Shown here piece by piece: positions 22,906-36,274 of a DNA stretch of 64,000 bases; positions within the stretch are counted from its first letter, which is position 1, and every line of letters begins with the position of its first letter. The position numbers were made by a program, and so were the translations under genes. The stretch is from the NCBI RefSeq assembly GCF_009910675.1, contig NZ_RSEJ01000002.1, positions 23,364 through 87,363 of the forward strand, written 5' to 3'. The notes under the pieces were generated by a model. The model was given only the letters and a program-made list of their open reading frames with translations, was not told where the DNA came from and did not search any database. Origin of the DNA: Photobacterium alginatilyticum. GTDB taxonomy: Bacteria > Pseudomonadota > Gammaproteobacteria > Enterobacterales > Vibrionaceae.

Positions 22906-23604
22906 ATGACCAGCTATAATAAATTGTCGCTACGAATCGGTCTGACCCCGACCTCTGACTGTAACTACCTGCCCGATGAGCAGGAACAACTTGGCGTGGT
23001 CATGGATCACCAGTGGCTGACACCTCTGGGCTATGGCGTGCTCATCGCTTCAGGCTATCGACGCAGTGGTACTGCGCTATACAGGCCGATGTGCCAATCC
23101 TGTCAGGCTTGTACACCATTGCGCGTAAACTGCGAGCAGTTCGCCCCGTCCAAAAGCCAGAAGCGTCAACTAAACCAGATGAAAAAGCTGCGATGGGAAT
23201 TTAAACCCAACCTTGACCCCGACTGGTTTGCTCTTTACGAACGATATATCCGTCTGCGGCATGCCGGGGGAACTATGTACCCAGCCAACAAAGAGCAGTT
23301 CTTTGACTTTTGTACTGCCGCCTGGATGGATACCTTATTTTTGCACGTCTATGAGGACGACAAGTTGATAGCAGTTGCCATCACCGATGTCTTCGATGAT
23401 GCACTCAGCGCCGTCTACAGTTTCTTTGAGCCGGAATCTTCACTCTCGCTCGGTACACTCTGCGTGCTGTACCAGATCCAATACGGCAGGCAAACCGGCA
23501 GAAAGTGGCTCTACCCCGGCTATCAGATAGATCGCTGCAAGGCCATGAACTACAAAGTTCGCTTCAAACCCTACCAGAAGCTGATCGATGGTTGCTGGAA
23601 ATAA
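22906..23604 (+). CDS. bpt: Aspartate/glutamate leucyltransferase
   Basis: Transfers Leu from Leu-tRNA to N-terminal Asp or Glu (bacterial ATE1-like, Bpt), the second class of bacterial N-degron. The 232-aa protein has the N-terminal CQSCQACTPLRV cysteine cluster, the GTMYPANKEQF segment and the C-terminal GNAT-like core with YQIDRCKAMNYK. It is tightly linked to aat. This gene is present in vibrios but absent from E. coli. Confidence 0.95.
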   Translation: MTSYNKLSLRIGLTPTSDCNYLPDEQEQLGVVMDHQWLTPLGYGVLIASGYRRSGTALYRPMCQSCQACTPLRVNCEQFAPSKSQKRQLNQMKKLRWEFKPNLDPDWFALYERYIRLRHAGGTMYPANKEQFFDFCTAAWMDTLFLHVYEDDKLIAVAITDVFDDALSAVYSFFEPESSLSLGTLCVLYQIQYGRQTGRKWLYPGYQIDRCKAMNYKVRFKPYQKLIDGCWK

Positions 23605-23792
23605 GCCATCGATTATCTATATTAGCGCTCTGATTCGTCTCAGAATCTGATAAAAAAACGAGAAAATACGTTTTAATACGTCACAATAGCTGACAAAGGG
23701 TAACGGCAAGGGTAAAATTGCGGCCTAAACTTTACACTCAAACAGTTTCAAGGCATTATCCGGCCCGATCAGAAGCATGGCTGGTAGCCTAA

Positions 23793-24020
<228 letters not shown>

Positions 24021-24045
24021 TCTTAATCCAAGATTAAAGAATGCA

Positions 24046-24080
24046 AATAAAACCCGGCCTGTGTGTCGGGTTTTATTTTT
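24046..24080 (+). terminator. Intrinsic terminator of infA
   Basis: Eleven-bp perfect stem AATAAAACCCG / CGGGTTTTATT with a ten-base loop, followed by TTT. Confidence 0.85.
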
Positions 24081-24088
24081 CTGCCAGA

Positions 24089-24119
24089 TAAAAAATAACC
24101 GCCATCTGGCGGTTATTTT
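24089..24119 (-). terminator. Intrinsic terminator of clpA
   Basis: Twelve-bp perfect stem AAAATAACCGCC / GGCGGTTATTTT, loop of four, with a T-run on the minus strand. Located 20 bases after the clpA stop. Confidence 0.9.
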
Positions 24120-24138
24120 GTTCAAGAAACGCTAGCAC

Positions 24139-26403
24139 CTAGTGAGCTGGTTCCATTTCACTGCTGAACTGGAAGTCCAATTCGTCATTGACGATATCAA
24201 CGCGTACCGAGCCGCCGTTTACCAGGCAACCAAACAACAACTCGTTTGCCATCGGCTTCTTGAGGTTATCCTGAATAACACGGGCCATCGGGCGGGCGCC
24301 CATTGCTTTGTCATACCCTTTATTCGCCAGCCACTCACGGGCTTCGGACGACACTTCCATCGATACGCCACGGGCATCCAGCTGGGCCTGCAACTCAACG
24401 ATGAACTTATCAACCACTTGCGAGATAACATCTTTCTCAAGGTGATTGAACCAGATAATGCCATCAAGACGGTTACGGAACTCAGGGGTAAAGATACGCT
24501 TGATTTCCGACATCGCATCCAGGCTGTGATCCTGCTGAATCAGGCCAATTGACTTACGTACTGTCTCTTTCACACCGGCATTGGTAGTCATCACCAAGAT
24601 CACATTGCGGAAGTCCGCCTTGCGACCATTGTTATCAGTCAGCGTACCGTTATCCATCACCTGCAACAACAGGTTGAACACATCAGGGTGCGCCTTCTCG
24701 ATCTCATCCAGCAGAACGACAGCATGCGGATTCTTGATCACGGCATCGGTCAGCAAACCACCCTGGTCATACCCTACGTAGCCCGGAGGTGCACCGATCA
24801 AGCGGCTTACCGTATGGCGCTCCATGTACTCGGACATATCAAAACGCAGTAGCTCGATACCGAGTGTTCGTGCCAACTGGACCGTTACTTCGGTTTTACC
24901 GACCCCTGTCGGGCCAGCAAACAGGAAGGACCCCACAGGTTTGTTATCGGCACCCAGACCTGCACGGCTCAACTTGATCGCCTCTGTCAGCACATCGATG
25001 GCAGGATCCTGGCCAAACACCAGCATTTTCAGCTTGTTATCGAGTTTCTGCAAGACATCGCGGTCGCTTGATGATACCGACTTCTCGGGAATTCGCGCCA
25101 TCTTGGCAATCATTGCCTCGATATCACTGACATTGACGGTTTTCTTACGACGGCTAGCCGGAGCCAAGCGACAACGCGCTCCCGCCTCGTCAATCACATC
25201 AATGGCCTTGTCCGGCAGGTGACGTTCATTAATGTATTTCGCCGACAGCTCAACAGCCGCACGAATGGCCTTATTGGTAAAGCGTACTTCATGGTGCGCT
25301 TCGTATTTAGGTTTCAGCCCCATCAGGATCTTGGTGGTATCGTCCAGCGACGGCTCGACAATATCAATCTTCTGGAAGCGGCGTGAGAGTGCCCGTTCTT
25401 TCTCGAAGATATTGCTGTATTCCTGATAGGTCGTCGACCCCATGCAGCGAATTTTACCACTGCTCAGCAATGGCTTGATGAGGTTAGCGGCATCAACCTG
25501 GCCGCCAGAGGCAGCACCAGCACCGATAATAGTGTGGATCTCGTCAATGAAGAGAACCGCGTGGTCTTCTTTTTCCAGCTGCTTCAGAATGCCTTTGAAG
25601 CGCTTCTCGAAGTCACCACGATATTTGGTACCGGCAAGCAGGGAACCAATATCCAGCGAGTAAATGACGCAGTCTTTGATAATGTCCGGCACCTGGCCTT
25701 CAACAATGCGCCATGCCAGCCCTTCGGCGATGGCTGTCTTACCGACACCGGCTTCACCTACCAGCAGCGGATTGTTTTTACGGCGGCGGCACAAAACCTG
25801 TACGGTACGCTCAAGCTCGTGATCTCGGCCTATCAGCGGGTCGATTCCGCCTGCACGGGCCAGTTGGTTCAGGTTGGTTGCAAAGTTTTCTAGCTTATCC
25901 TCGGAATTCTGTTCGGCACGCGGTTCGTCCCCGCCCACATCAGAACCGTTCAGGTCATCGTTATCGCTGTCTTTGACTGTTCCATGAGAAATAAAGTTAA
26001 CCACGTCAAGGCGGCTAATATCACTCTTCTTCAGTAGGTAGGCAGCGTGGGACTCCTGCTCGCTGAAAATGGCGACCAGCACATTGGCACCGGTAACTTC
26101 ACTGCGGCCGGAAGATTGGACGTGGAACACGGCACGCTGCAGCACGCGCTGGAAACTCAGCGTAGGCTGCGTCTCGCGGCTTTCATCATCAGCCGGGATC
26201 AGCGGTGTCGTCTGTTCAATAAACGAATCGAGCTCTTTACGTAATGTATCCAGATCAGCTCGGCAAGCCAGCAACGCCTCTTGCGCTGCCGCATTATCTA
26301 ACAATGCCAAGAGCAGATGCTCAACAGTCATAAACTCATGGCGTTTTTCCCTTGCTCTTGCGAATGCACCGTTCAGACTTGCTTCAAGTTCTTTGTTTAG
26401 CAT
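24139..26403 (-). CDS. clpA: ATP-dependent Clp protease ATP-binding subunit ClpA
   Basis: AAA+ unfoldase that feeds ClpP. The 754-aa protein has the N-terminal double ClpN repeat (residues 1-140), AAA module 1 with Walker [16 protein letters not shown] and [13 protein letters not shown], and AAA module 2 with [15 protein letters not shown] and [14 protein letters not shown]. The IGL loop that docks ClpP is visible as SIGLIQQ. The tail ends in SSEMEPAH. It follows clpS by 47 bases on the same strand, the standard pair. Confidence 0.98.
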   Translation of the reverse strand: MLNKELEASLNGAFARAREKRHEFMTVEHLLLALLDNAAAQEALLACRADLDTLRKELDSFIEQTTPLIPADDESRETQPTLSFQRVLQRAVFHVQSSGRSEVTGANVLVAIFSEQESHAAYLLKKSDISRLDVVNFISHGTVKDSDNDDLNGSDVGGDEPRAEQNSEDKLENFATNLNQLARAGGIDPLIGRDHELERTVQVLCRRRKNNPLLVGEAGVGKTAIAEGLAWRIVEGQVPDIIKDCVIYSLDIGSLLAGTKYRGDFEKRFKGILKQLEKEDHAVLFIDEIHTIIGAGAASGGQVDAANLIKPLLSSGKIRCMGSTTYQEYSNIFEKERALSRRFQKIDIVEPSLDDTTKILMGLKPKYEAHHEVRFTNKAIRAAVELSAKYINERHLPDKAIDVIDEAGARCRLAPASRRKKTVNVSDIEAMIAKMARIPEKSVSSSDRDVLQKLDNKLKMLVFGQDPAIDVLTEAIKLSRAGLGADNKPVGSFLFAGPTGVGKTEVTVQLARTLGIELLRFDMSEYMERHTVSRLIGAPPGYVGYDQGGLLTDAVIKNPHAVVLLDEIEKAHPDVFNLLLQVMDNGTLTDNNGRKADFRNVILVMTTNAGVKETVRKSIGLIQQDHSLDAMSEIKRIFTPEFRNRLDGIIWFNHLEKDVISQVVDKFIVELQAQLDARGVSMEVSSEAREWLANKGYDKAMGARPMARVIQDNLKKPMANELLFGCLVNGGSVRVDIVNDELDFQFSSEMEPAH

Positions 26404-26450
26404 AAGGCACCTCCCCTAAATACCACTCAAAATGGTGTGCCGGAAAAAGT

Positions 26451-26771
26451 TCAAGCTTTTTCCTTCGTACACAGTAGCGGATGTTCATGCTCCCTCGCAT
26501 ACATCATCACTTGTGCCACCTTCGTCTCGGCGACTTCAGCGGTAAAGGTTCCACATACTGCTTTCCCTTCGTAATGCACAGTAAGCATCAACTGTGTGGC
26601 TTTCTCCAGATCCATGGAGAAGAACTTCTGTAACACTTCTATCACAAAATCCATCGGAGTGTAATCATCATTGTTTAAAATAACTTTATACATCGATGGT
26701 GGCTTAACCTGAGTATCCTCCTCGTCTAGTACGTCAGACTCAGGAATAATCCATTCATATAACTTGCTCAT
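26451..26771 (-). CDS. clpS: ClpS adaptor of ClpAP
   Basis: A 106-aa adaptor that binds N-degrons and delivers them to ClpA. The core motif is [20 protein letters not shown] with the conserved N-D-D-Y-T, followed by [23 protein letters not shown]. The flexible N-terminal tail is longer and more acidic than the minimum ([14 protein letters not shown]). It is divergent from cspD, the arrangement also found in E. coli. Confidence 0.97.
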   Translation of the reverse strand: MSKLYEWIIPESDVLDEEDTQVKPPSMYKVILNNDDYTPMDFVIEVLQKFFSMDLEKATQLMLTVHYEGKAVCGTFTAEVAETKVAQVMMYAREHEHPLLCTKEKA

Positions 26772-26855
26772 AATCTCATCTTAGTCATTTGTTCAAGGGC
26801 TTGCTACATCATCTGCATAGAAACAAGGATTTTATGAAAATGTTATAGTATGCAC

Positions 26856-26883
26856 TTGACTGTCTAGCTCTTTTTACTAAAGT
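26856..26883 (+). promoter_or_regulatory. Possible sigma-70 promoter of cspD
   Basis: TTGACT (26856-26861) and TAAAGT (26878-26883) are 16 bases apart, directed toward cspD. The -35 is good and the -10 is weak. Confidence 0.35.
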
Positions 26884-26917
26884 GTAACCTGTAGTAGATA
26901 ATAACTGCATCAAAATA

Positions 26918-26962
26918 GCATTAGTATGCAAGTCGTGGTAAAAAGGAACGGCATACTAATGC
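26918..26962 (+). repeat. 12-bp inverted repeat in the cspD leader
   Basis: GCATTAGTATGC (26918-26929) recurs as its exact reverse complement GCATACTAATGC (26951-26962), 33 bases centre to centre. Each copy itself has palindromic ends (GCAT...ATGC). A third partial copy TAGTATGCA lies at 26846-26854. This can be an RNA hairpin with a 21-base loop or a pair of operator sites. Confidence 0.7.
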
Positions 26963-26997
26963 AAAATGGATCTTGAATGCAAAGAGGGATGTAAAGC

Positions 26998-27219
26998 ATG
27001 GCAACAGGTACAGTTAAATGGTTCAATAACGCAAAAGGCTTCGGTTTCATTTGCCCTGAAAGTGGCGAAGGCGATATTTTTGCACACTATTCAACTATCC
27101 AAATGGATGGATACCGCACTCTCAAGGCTGGCCAGCAGGTCAACTACACTGTCGAGACGGGTCCTAAGGGTTTCCATGCCAGAGAGATAGTCCCTGTCGA
27201 AGGTGAAGTGGCAAAATAA
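26998..27219 (+). CDS. cspD: Cold-shock-domain protein CspD
   Basis: A 73-aa OB-fold nucleic-acid-binding protein; CspD is a stationary-phase inhibitor of replication rather than a cold-shock protein. RNP1-like KGFGFI and RNP2-like DIFAHYS are present. HYS in place of HFS and the length over 70 aa, plus the divergent clpS neighbour, favour CspD over CspA. The start follows AGGGATG. A terminator follows the stop. Confidence 0.95.
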   Translation: MATGTVKWFNNAKGFGFICPESGEGDIFAHYSTIQMDGYRTLKAGQQVNYTVETGPKGFHAREIVPVEGEVAK

Positions 27220-27248
27220 TCCGCGATCAACTTTGTACATCAATTTCT

Positions 27249-27277
27249 AAGGTGAGCCGAGGCTCGCCTTTTTTATT
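27249..27277 (+). terminator. Intrinsic terminator of cspD
   Basis: AAGGTGAGC / GCTCGCCTT stem (one G-T pair) with CGAG loop, then TTTTTATT. Confidence 0.9.
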
Positions 27278-27569
27278 GTCGCCCCAAACCTGCTACTCCG
27301 CCGCTCATTATTCATGCTGCGCCATCTTATCCGGGCCTGTTTTCCTCATGCCTAAAGTGAATAGTTACTGAATAAAGCAACCTCACCACTATTAACATTT
27401 CTATTAACAATCACACGCTCTTTGCAGCCTTATCTTCTATCATAAGCTAAAAAATCGCTGACGAACATCTTGCGCCGATAACCCTATATCAGAAATGAGG
27501 GACTCGACAGCTGTTTCAGGGAGTTACAGACAAAGCGGCTAACCGTCACAAAATAGCCAGACGGCTCCA

Positions 27570-27602
27570 ATAAAAAAGGCTCAGCCGAAGCTGAGCCTTT
27601 GT
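27570..27602 (-). terminator. Intrinsic terminator of icd
   Basis: Eleven-bp perfect stem AAAGGCTCAGC / GCTGAGCCTTT with CGAA loop and a T-run on the minus strand. Confidence 0.93.
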
Positions 27603-27624
27603 CTATCCGGATGGATATATTTGA

Positions 27625-28878
27625 TTACTTCATCTGCTCGATCATGTCATCGGCAAACTCAGAACACTTACGTAGTGTTGCACCTTCCATCTGGCGCTCA
27701 AAGTCGTAAGTCACAGTCTTGTTACTGATTGCCGCTTCCATCGAGCTGATAATCAGATCTGCCGCTTCAGTCCAGCCTAGGTGGCGAAGCATCATTTCAG
27801 CAGACAGGATCAGTGAGCCTGGGTTAACTTTATCCTGACCGGCATACTTAGGCGCAGTACCGTGAGTTGCTTCGAACAGCGCCACACCGTCACCGATGTT
27901 TGCACCCGGAGCAATACCGATACCACCAACCTGCGCTGCCAGAGCATCAGAAACGTAGTCACCGTTTAGGTTCATCGTTGCAATCACATCATACTCCGCA
28001 GGACGAAGCAGGATTTGCTGCAGGAAGGCATCGGCGATGCTGTCCTTGATAACGATCTCTTTACCGGTATTTGGATTCTTCAGGGTCATCCAAGGGCCAC
28101 CGTCTAGTAGCTCTGCACCGAATTCCGCTGCCACTTCGTAACCCCAGTCTTTGAAGGCACCTTCGGTGAACTTCATGATGTTACCTTTGTGAACCAGCGT
28201 CAGAGAATCACGATCATTATCGATAGTGTACTGCAGTGCTGCACGGACAAGACGCTTAGTACCTTCTTCAGAGACAGGTTTGATACCTACACCACACTGC
28301 TGTGGGAAACGGATCTTAGTCGCACCCATTTCGTCTTGCAGGAACTTGATAACTTTGTCTGCTTCCTCGGTACCCGCCTGGAATTCAACACCGGCATAGA
28401 TATCTTCCGAGTTTTCACGGTAGATAACCATATCCGTTAGATCTGGGCGTTTAAGAGGACTTGGTACGCCGTCAAAATAACGAACAGGACGTGCACAGAT
28501 GTACAGGTCTAGTTCTTGGCGTAGAGCAACGTTAAGTGAACGAATACCACCACCTACAGGAGTGGTTAGCGGGCCTTTGATGGCCACTTTATATTCGCGA
28601 ATGAAATCTAAAGTTTCTTGCGGTAACCATGCGTCTTCGCCGTATACCTGAGTTGATTTCTCACCTGTGTAGATTTCCATCCACTCAATTTTACGGTCAC
28701 CTGCATAGGCTTTTTCTACCGCCGCATCGACAACTTTGATCATAGCAGGGCTTACATCAACACCGATACCATCGCCTTCGATGTATGGAATTACCGGGTT
28801 GTTAGGAACGACCAGTTTACCTTCTGCGTCAAGAGTAATCTTCTGACCTTCAACTGGTACAACTACTTTACTATCCAT
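27625..28878 (-). CDS. icd: Isocitrate dehydrogenase (NADP)
   Basis: TCA-cycle enzyme converting isocitrate to 2-oxoglutarate. The 417-aa length fits the E. coli-type homodimer. Substrate-site motif [18 protein letters not shown] includes the serine phosphorylated by AceK in E. coli. Other marks are [17 protein letters not shown], the metal-binding DAFLQQ, and the NADP loop [23 protein letters not shown]. Divergent from rluE, as in E. coli. Confidence 0.98.
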   Translation of the reverse strand: MDSKVVVPVEGQKITLDAEGKLVVPNNPVIPYIEGDGIGVDVSPAMIKVVDAAVEKAYAGDRKIEWMEIYTGEKSTQVYGEDAWLPQETLDFIREYKVAIKGPLTTPVGGGIRSLNVALRQELDLYICARPVRYFDGVPSPLKRPDLTDMVIYRENSEDIYAGVEFQAGTEEADKVIKFLQDEMGATKIRFPQQCGVGIKPVSEEGTKRLVRAALQYTIDNDRDSLTLVHKGNIMKFTEGAFKDWGYEVAAEFGAELLDGGPWMTLKNPNTGKEIVIKDSIADAFLQQILLRPAEYDVIATMNLNGDYVSDALAAQVGGIGIAPGANIGDGVALFEATHGTAPKYAGQDKVNPGSLILSAEMMLRHLGWTEAADLIISSMEAAISNKTVTYDFERQMEGATLRKCSEFADDMIEQMK

Positions 28879-29020
28879 TTAAATCTCCTAGCGTCCATTT
28901 GTTATCTTTTTGTAAGATGCGGGCAAATCATACTTGAAATTTTATCGATACGCCACTCGGGTTGTTTTTAGCGTATAATAGGCGGGTCAATTTAGTCACC
29001 CCCAGCACAGCACGCTATTT

Positions 29021-29665
29021 ATGAAGCCAAACACCTCGTCACGTCAACCGACACGTTCTAATAATGAGCGTAGAGCATCAAGAAAATATAATAAACCCAA
29101 ACGCCCTCGCGGCCCGCAAAAGATCATATTATTTAACAAACCTTATAACGTTTTGACCCAGTTTAGTGGCGAACCGGGAGATAAAACACTGTCTGATTAC
29201 GTCCCGGTGAAGGACGTTTACCCGGCAGGAAGGCTTGATAAAGACAGCGAGGGTTTATTGGTACTGACCAATGACGGCATACTCCAGGCCCGCCTCACGC
29301 AGCCACAATCCAAACAGCCGAAAATATACTGGGTACAGGTTGAAGGGGCCCCGAGCGAGGAGCAGCTCGACCAACTCCGTAAAGGCGTCACTCTGAAAGA
29401 TGGCCCGACCCTGCCAGCAGGGATCGAACGCATTGAGCACCCCGACATCTGGGACCGCAACCCGCCAATCCGTGAGCGGAAAAATATTCCGACCACCTGG
29501 TTGGCTATCACCTTAAAAGAGGGGCGAAATCGCCAGGTGCGCCGTATGACGGCACATATCGGTTTTCCGACCCTGCGACTCATCCGCCACAAAATGGCCA
29601 GCTGGACTGTCGAAGGCCTCGCCCCGGGCGAGTGGCGAGAGGTCAAGCTTTCGCAAACCACCTAA
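29021..29665 (+). CDS. rluE: 23S rRNA pseudouridine synthase RluE
   Basis: Pseudouridylates U2457 of 23S rRNA in E. coli. The 214-aa protein begins with a basic Arg/Lys/Ser-rich tail (about 28 residues), then the RsuA-family core: [14 protein letters not shown], the catalytic Asp in [17 protein letters not shown], and [24 protein letters not shown]. No S4 domain is present, which fits RluE rather than RluB/F. It is divergent from icd, as in E. coli. Confidence 0.93.
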   Translation: MKPNTSSRQPTRSNNERRASRKYNKPKRPRGPQKIILFNKPYNVLTQFSGEPGDKTLSDYVPVKDVYPAGRLDKDSEGLLVLTNDGILQARLTQPQSKQPKIYWVQVEGAPSEEQLDQLRKGVTLKDGPTLPAGIERIEHPDIWDRNPPIRERKNIPTTWLAITLKEGRNRQVRRMTAHIGFPTLRLIRHKMASWTVEGLAPGEWREVKLSQTT

Positions 29666-31139
<1,474 letters not shown>

Positions 31140-31152
31140 GGGAGTTGCGCAC

Positions 31153-31770
31153 GTGGCACAAACTTTATATGACCGTACCATCGCGTTTGCCGGTATTTGC
31201 CAGGCAGTGAAACTTGTTCAGCAGGTTGCCCGTGACGGCACTTGTGATCGCGATGCACTGGAAGCCTGTTTAAACAGTATTGTGGTAACAGATCCTTCCA
31301 ACACAATTGAAATCTACGGCTGCGAGGCCAATCTGCGTATGGGTCTTGAGACGCTGTCTGCAGAGATTGACAGCACGCCGTCTGGAAACGAGATCACCCG
31401 TTATCTAGTCAGTGTCATGGCGCTGGAGCGTAAGCTATCGAGCCGCCGTGACAGCATGGCGCAGCTGGGCGACCGTATTGATACCGCCAAACGTCAGATT
31501 GATCATTTCGAGCTGCTCGATGATCAAATGGTGAGCAACCTAGCCAACATTTACCTGGACATCATCAGCCCACTCGGGCCACGGATTCAGGTAACTGGTA
31601 CCCCGGCTCACCTGCAGCAACAGAGCGTCCAGCATAAGGTCCGTGCCTTGCTGCTTGCAGCAGTACGCGGAGCCGTGCTCTGGCGCCAGGTAGGCGGTAA
31701 ACGCCGCCACCTGATTTTTGGCCGCAAACAGATGGTCGAACAGGCAAAAATCTTACTTGCCCGCAGCTAA
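31153..31770 (+). CDS. hflD: HflD, regulator of lysogenisation / peripheral membrane protein
   Basis: All-helical 205-aa protein; in E. coli it binds lambda CII and associates with the inner membrane. The start is GTG at 31153 with GGAG eight bases upstream, so the product begins with [20 protein letters not shown] after fMet, matching the E. coli N-terminus pattern. The frame extends back into mnmA only as a shadow. It has C-terminal [16 protein letters not shown]. Thirteen bases after mnmA. Confidence 0.93.
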   Translation: MAQTLYDRTIAFAGICQAVKLVQQVARDGTCDRDALEACLNSIVVTDPSNTIEIYGCEANLRMGLETLSAEIDSTPSGNEITRYLVSVMALERKLSSRRDSMAQLGDRIDTAKRQIDHFELLDDQMVSNLANIYLDIISPLGPRIQVTGTPAHLQQQSVQHKVRALLLAAVRGAVLWRQVGGKRRHLIFGRKQMVEQAKILLARS

Positions 31771-31780
31771 ATAGACACCA

Positions 31781-31860
31781 GGTATTTACCGGGCTTTCGG
31801 TAAATACCCTGAATAATAACGGCTTAGTTCACTGTAGTGTTCAGCAAGCAACACCACAGT
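31781..31860 (+). other. Two hairpins between hflD and purB
   Basis: Perfect 11-bp stem GGTATTTACCG / CGGTAAATACC (31781-31808), then ACTGTAGTGTT / AACACCACAGT (31831-31860, one mismatch). Neither ends in a T-run. They lie in the purB leader and may set mRNA ends or purB level. Confidence 0.5.
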
Positions 31861-31903
31861 GGCTAGCGGTTACAGCAACACATTGTTTAACCCCTCTAAT
31901 TAA

Positions 31904-33289
<1,386 letters not shown>

Positions 33290-33310
33290 TCACTATCTGA
33301 GACCAATTCA

Positions 33311-33337
33311 AGGGCCAGCGATATGCTGGCCTTTTTT
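33311..33337 (+). terminator. Intrinsic terminator of purB
   Basis: GGCCAGC / GCTGGCC stem with GATAT loop and TTTTTT. Confidence 0.92.
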
Positions 33338-33409
33338 GTGTGCGATGCTTCCATCCGCCCCCCCTTTTTTAAAACACTTTATTTCTTTTAATATCAATAA
33401 TATACCTTA

Positions 33410-33432
33410 AAGATGCATTTTTAATACAACTT
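33410..33432 (+). promoter_or_regulatory. Putative NsrR box 1 upstream of norV
   Basis: AAGATGCATTT is a perfect NsrR half-site; after one base the second half TAATACAACTT matches AAATGCATCTT at 8 of 11 positions. Confidence 0.6.
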
Positions 33433-33461
33433 TACACTTGACCAAAATCACCCTGCGACTT

Positions 33462-33484
33462 AACATGCATTCAAAATACATGTT
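33462..33484 (+). promoter_or_regulatory. Putative NsrR box 2 upstream of norV
   Basis: AACATGCATTC, one base, AAATACATGTT: an 11-1-11 inverted repeat like the NsrR consensus AAGATGCATTT-N-AAATGCATCTT, and almost perfectly symmetrical. It ends 23 bases before the norV start, where a repressor would block the promoter or early elongation. Confidence 0.65.
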
Positions 33485-33506
33485 AAGCATTTTATAGGTA
33501 AGTTGT

Positions 33507-34997
33507 ATGTCTATTCACGTTAAAAACAATATCCACTGGGTTGGTCAACGCGACTGGGAAATTCGTGATTTTCACGGCACGGAATACAAAACCCTTAAGG
33601 GTACCAGCTATAACAGTTACCTGATCCGTGAAGGTAAAAACGTGCTAATTGACACCGTCGACCATAAATTCAGCTACGATTTCGTACAAAAGCTGGAGCA
33701 GGAAATCAACCTGAACGATATCGATCTGATTGTTATTAACCATGCAGAAGAGGATCACGCCGGTGCACTCTCTCTGCTAATGTCGAAGATCCCCAATACA
33801 CCTATTTACTGTACAGAAAATGCCGTTGATTCTATTACCGGTCATCATCATCATCCCGAGTGGAACTTCAACACCGTAAAAACGGGTGACAGCATTGATA
33901 TCGGCAACGGCAAGTCACTGGTGTTTATCGAAACACCGATGCTGCACTGGCCGGACAGCATGATGACTTACATGACTGAAGACGCAGTACTCTTCAGTAA
34001 CGACGCCTTCGGTCAGCACTACTGCGACGAGCGCCTGTTCAACGACGAAGTAGAGTACAACGAACTGATGGAGCAGTGCCTGCGCTACTACTCCAACATC
34101 CTGACACCATTCAGCCCATTGGTAACAGCAAAAATCCATGAAGTCCTTGGCTTCAACCTACCGGTCGATATGGTAGCAACCTCTCACGGTGTGATCTGGC
34201 GTGACAACCCAACGCAGATCATCGAAAAGTACCTGGAATGGGCTGATGAGTACAAAGAGGACAAAATCACTATCTTCTACGACTCTATGTCAAACAACAC
34301 CCGTATGATGGCTGATGCCATTGCGCAAGGTATGACTGAAGCCGATCCGAATGTTGCCGTGAAAATCTTCAATGTCTCCCGTCATGACAAGAATGAAATC
34401 CTGGCAAATGTGTTCTGCTCCAAGGGTATCCTGGTTGGCTCATCAACAATGAACAACGTCATGATGCCTAAAATTGCGGGGATGCTAGAAGAGATTACCG
34501 GTCTGCGCTTCAAGGGCAAAAAAGCAGGAGCCTTCGGTAGCTATGGCTGGAACGGCGGGGCTGTTGACCGAATCCATGCCCGCCTGACAGACGCAGGCTT
34601 CTTTACCACCATAGGTATGAAAGCCAAATGGCGCCCTGATGGCAATGCACTGGAAGAATGCCGCGAGCACGGACGTAAAATCGCACGCGAATGGGCACTG
34701 CAACCAGTTCCAACAAGCGAAGTAAATACTTCGCAGCCAGCAGAGCAGGCAAAACCTGAAGTCTCTATTGCTCAGCCTGCAACAGTGAAAAGCAATAACG
34801 ACACCCCGGCAGAAAAAAACACAACTGGCGACAGCACTGAAAAGCAGATTTGTACTGTCTGTCAGTGGGTTTACGACCCAGAACTAGGTGAGCCGAACCA
34901 AGACGTTGCACCGGGAACCGCCTGGAATGACGTACCGGACTACTTCCTGTGCCCGGATTGCGGTATCGGTAAAGAAGTTTTTGAACCTATAGCCTGA
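33507..34997 (+). CDS. norV: Anaerobic nitric oxide reductase flavorubredoxin
   Basis: Reduces NO to N2O under low oxygen. The 496-aa protein has three modules: a metallo-beta-lactamase-like diiron domain with H79-x-E81-x-D83-H84 (NHAEEDHAG), a flavodoxin FMN domain ([14 protein letters not shown] near 256-270), a Pro/Glu/Thr-rich linker and a C-terminal rubredoxin with two Cys pairs, CTVC and CPDC. The full three-module form distinguishes it from rubredoxin-less FprA proteins. Followed by norW after 11 bases. No norR is adjacent. Confidence 0.97.
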   Translation: MSIHVKNNIHWVGQRDWEIRDFHGTEYKTLKGTSYNSYLIREGKNVLIDTVDHKFSYDFVQKLEQEINLNDIDLIVINHAEEDHAGALSLLMSKIPNTPIYCTENAVDSITGHHHHPEWNFNTVKTGDSIDIGNGKSLVFIETPMLHWPDSMMTYMTEDAVLFSNDAFGQHYCDERLFNDEVEYNELMEQCLRYYSNILTPFSPLVTAKIHEVLGFNLPVDMVATSHGVIWRDNPTQIIEKYLEWADEYKEDKITIFYDSMSNNTRMMADAIAQGMTEADPNVAVKIFNVSRHDKNEILANVFCSKGILVGSSTMNNVMMPKIAGMLEEITGLRFKGKKAGAFGSYGWNGGAVDRIHARLTDAGFFTTIGMKAKWRPDGNALEECREHGRKIAREWALQPVPTSEVNTSQPAEQAKPEVSIAQPATVKSNNDTPAEKNTTGDSTEKQICTVCQWVYDPELGEPNQDVAPGTAWNDVPDYFLCPDCGIGKEVFEPIA

Positions 34998-35008
34998 GGA
35001 CGTGACTG

Positions 35009-36154
35009 ATGGATAAACATATAGTGATTATTGGTAGCGGCTTTGCCGCTTACCAGCTGGTGAAGTCGCTTCGTAAACTTAATACCGAGACACCGGTCAC
35101 CGTCATTACGGCGGACAGTGGTGACGACTATTCCAAGCCGGAGCTGAGCCATGTCTTTTCCCGCAGGCAGAACGCGAGTGACTTAATCAAGCAATCGGCT
35201 GAAGACTTTGCCAGCACACACAACATCGAGCTGCTTGCCTACACCCGGGTTCAGTCCATAGATACAGAGGCAAAAACAGTCCAGCTGTCAGATAAAACTG
35301 TCAGCTACTCAGAGCTGGTATTGGCCACAGGTGCCTCATCTTTCGTACCGCCTTTTGACGGTAATGCAACAGATGAAATCGTAACGCTTAATAGCCTGGG
35401 GGAATATGCCAGTCATCAGGACAAGATTGCAACGGCCAAGTCAGTAATTATTCTCGGTGCCGGGCTGATTGGTACGGAGATCGCGATGGATCTTGCCGAG
35501 GCCGGTAAACAAGTCACCATCTGTGACCGGGCCAGCAGTTTAATGCCGACACTGCTTCCCTCATTTATGGGTGCCGAGGTGTTTCAGACCATGACAGAAA
35601 AAGGGGTCGACGTGAAACTCTCCGCTACCGTGACAGGGGTTAACCGTCACCACCAGCAGCTGCTTGTCCAAATTGATGACAAAAACATCGTCGAAGCCGA
35701 CGTCGTGATTGCTGCCATGGGGCTAAAGCCGAGCACTGTCTTGGCCGAGCAGGCTAACATTACTGTCAACCGGGGAATTGTAATTGATGAGTTCCTTAAA
35801 ACATCGGCAGATAGCGTCTACGCACTGGGTGATTGTGCCGAGCTGGGTGGAAAAATCAGGGCATTTCTGCAGCCTACTATGCTCTCGGCCATGGCATTGG
35901 CGAAAACCCTGTCAGGCAACCCAACACCGGTAAAATTACCTGCAAGCCTGGTCAAAGCCAAAACCCCGTGGTTCCCGCTTAATCTGTCGGGGCAAACGGC
36001 GCGTTCTGATGTGAGTTGGGAAATCACTCGAGATAACGATGGCTATATTGCCAAGGCATTTGAAAAAGGCACGGAGAAACTTGTCGGCTTCGTTGTTAGC
36101 CACGAGCAGCAAAAGGCCGCTTTCCCACTGCTTCGTCAACTGCCTGCCGAGTAG
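35009..36154 (+). CDS. norW: NADH:flavorubredoxin reductase
   Basis: Passes electrons from NADH to NorV rubredoxin. The 381-aa FAD/NAD oxidoreductase begins with the FAD motif IVIIGSGFAAYQLVKSL, has the NAD motif ILGAGLIGTEIAMDLAEAG near residues 150-165 and YALGDCAELGG binding FAD. Length and the linkage to norV fit NorW. Confidence 0.95.
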   Translation: MDKHIVIIGSGFAAYQLVKSLRKLNTETPVTVITADSGDDYSKPELSHVFSRRQNASDLIKQSAEDFASTHNIELLAYTRVQSIDTEAKTVQLSDKTVSYSELVLATGASSFVPPFDGNATDEIVTLNSLGEYASHQDKIATAKSVIILGAGLIGTEIAMDLAEAGKQVTICDRASSLMPTLLPSFMGAEVFQTMTEKGVDVKLSATVTGVNRHHQQLLVQIDDKNIVEADVVIAAMGLKPSTVLAEQANITVNRGIVIDEFLKTSADSVYALGDCAELGGKIRAFLQPTMLSAMALAKTLSGNPTPVKLPASLVKAKTPWFPLNLSGQTARSDVSWEITRDNDGYIAKAFEKGTEKLVGFVVSHEQQKAAFPLLRQLPAE

Positions 36155-36274
36155 CAGCAATAGATTTGCAGCCTATCATCCCGAACTAAACTGACTTCAG
36201 CTGCGCATTCCCCGTCACCCTGTGATGCGGAATGCGCTATAATCGCGACAAATGCACCTCGATTAAATGGCACT

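Larger units (their letters stand above)
27220..27624. other. Intergenic region cspD to icd (convergent)
   Basis: About 400 bases bounded by the cspD and icd terminators. In between I see no reading frame with a ribosome binding site and no repeat. Confidence 0.6.
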
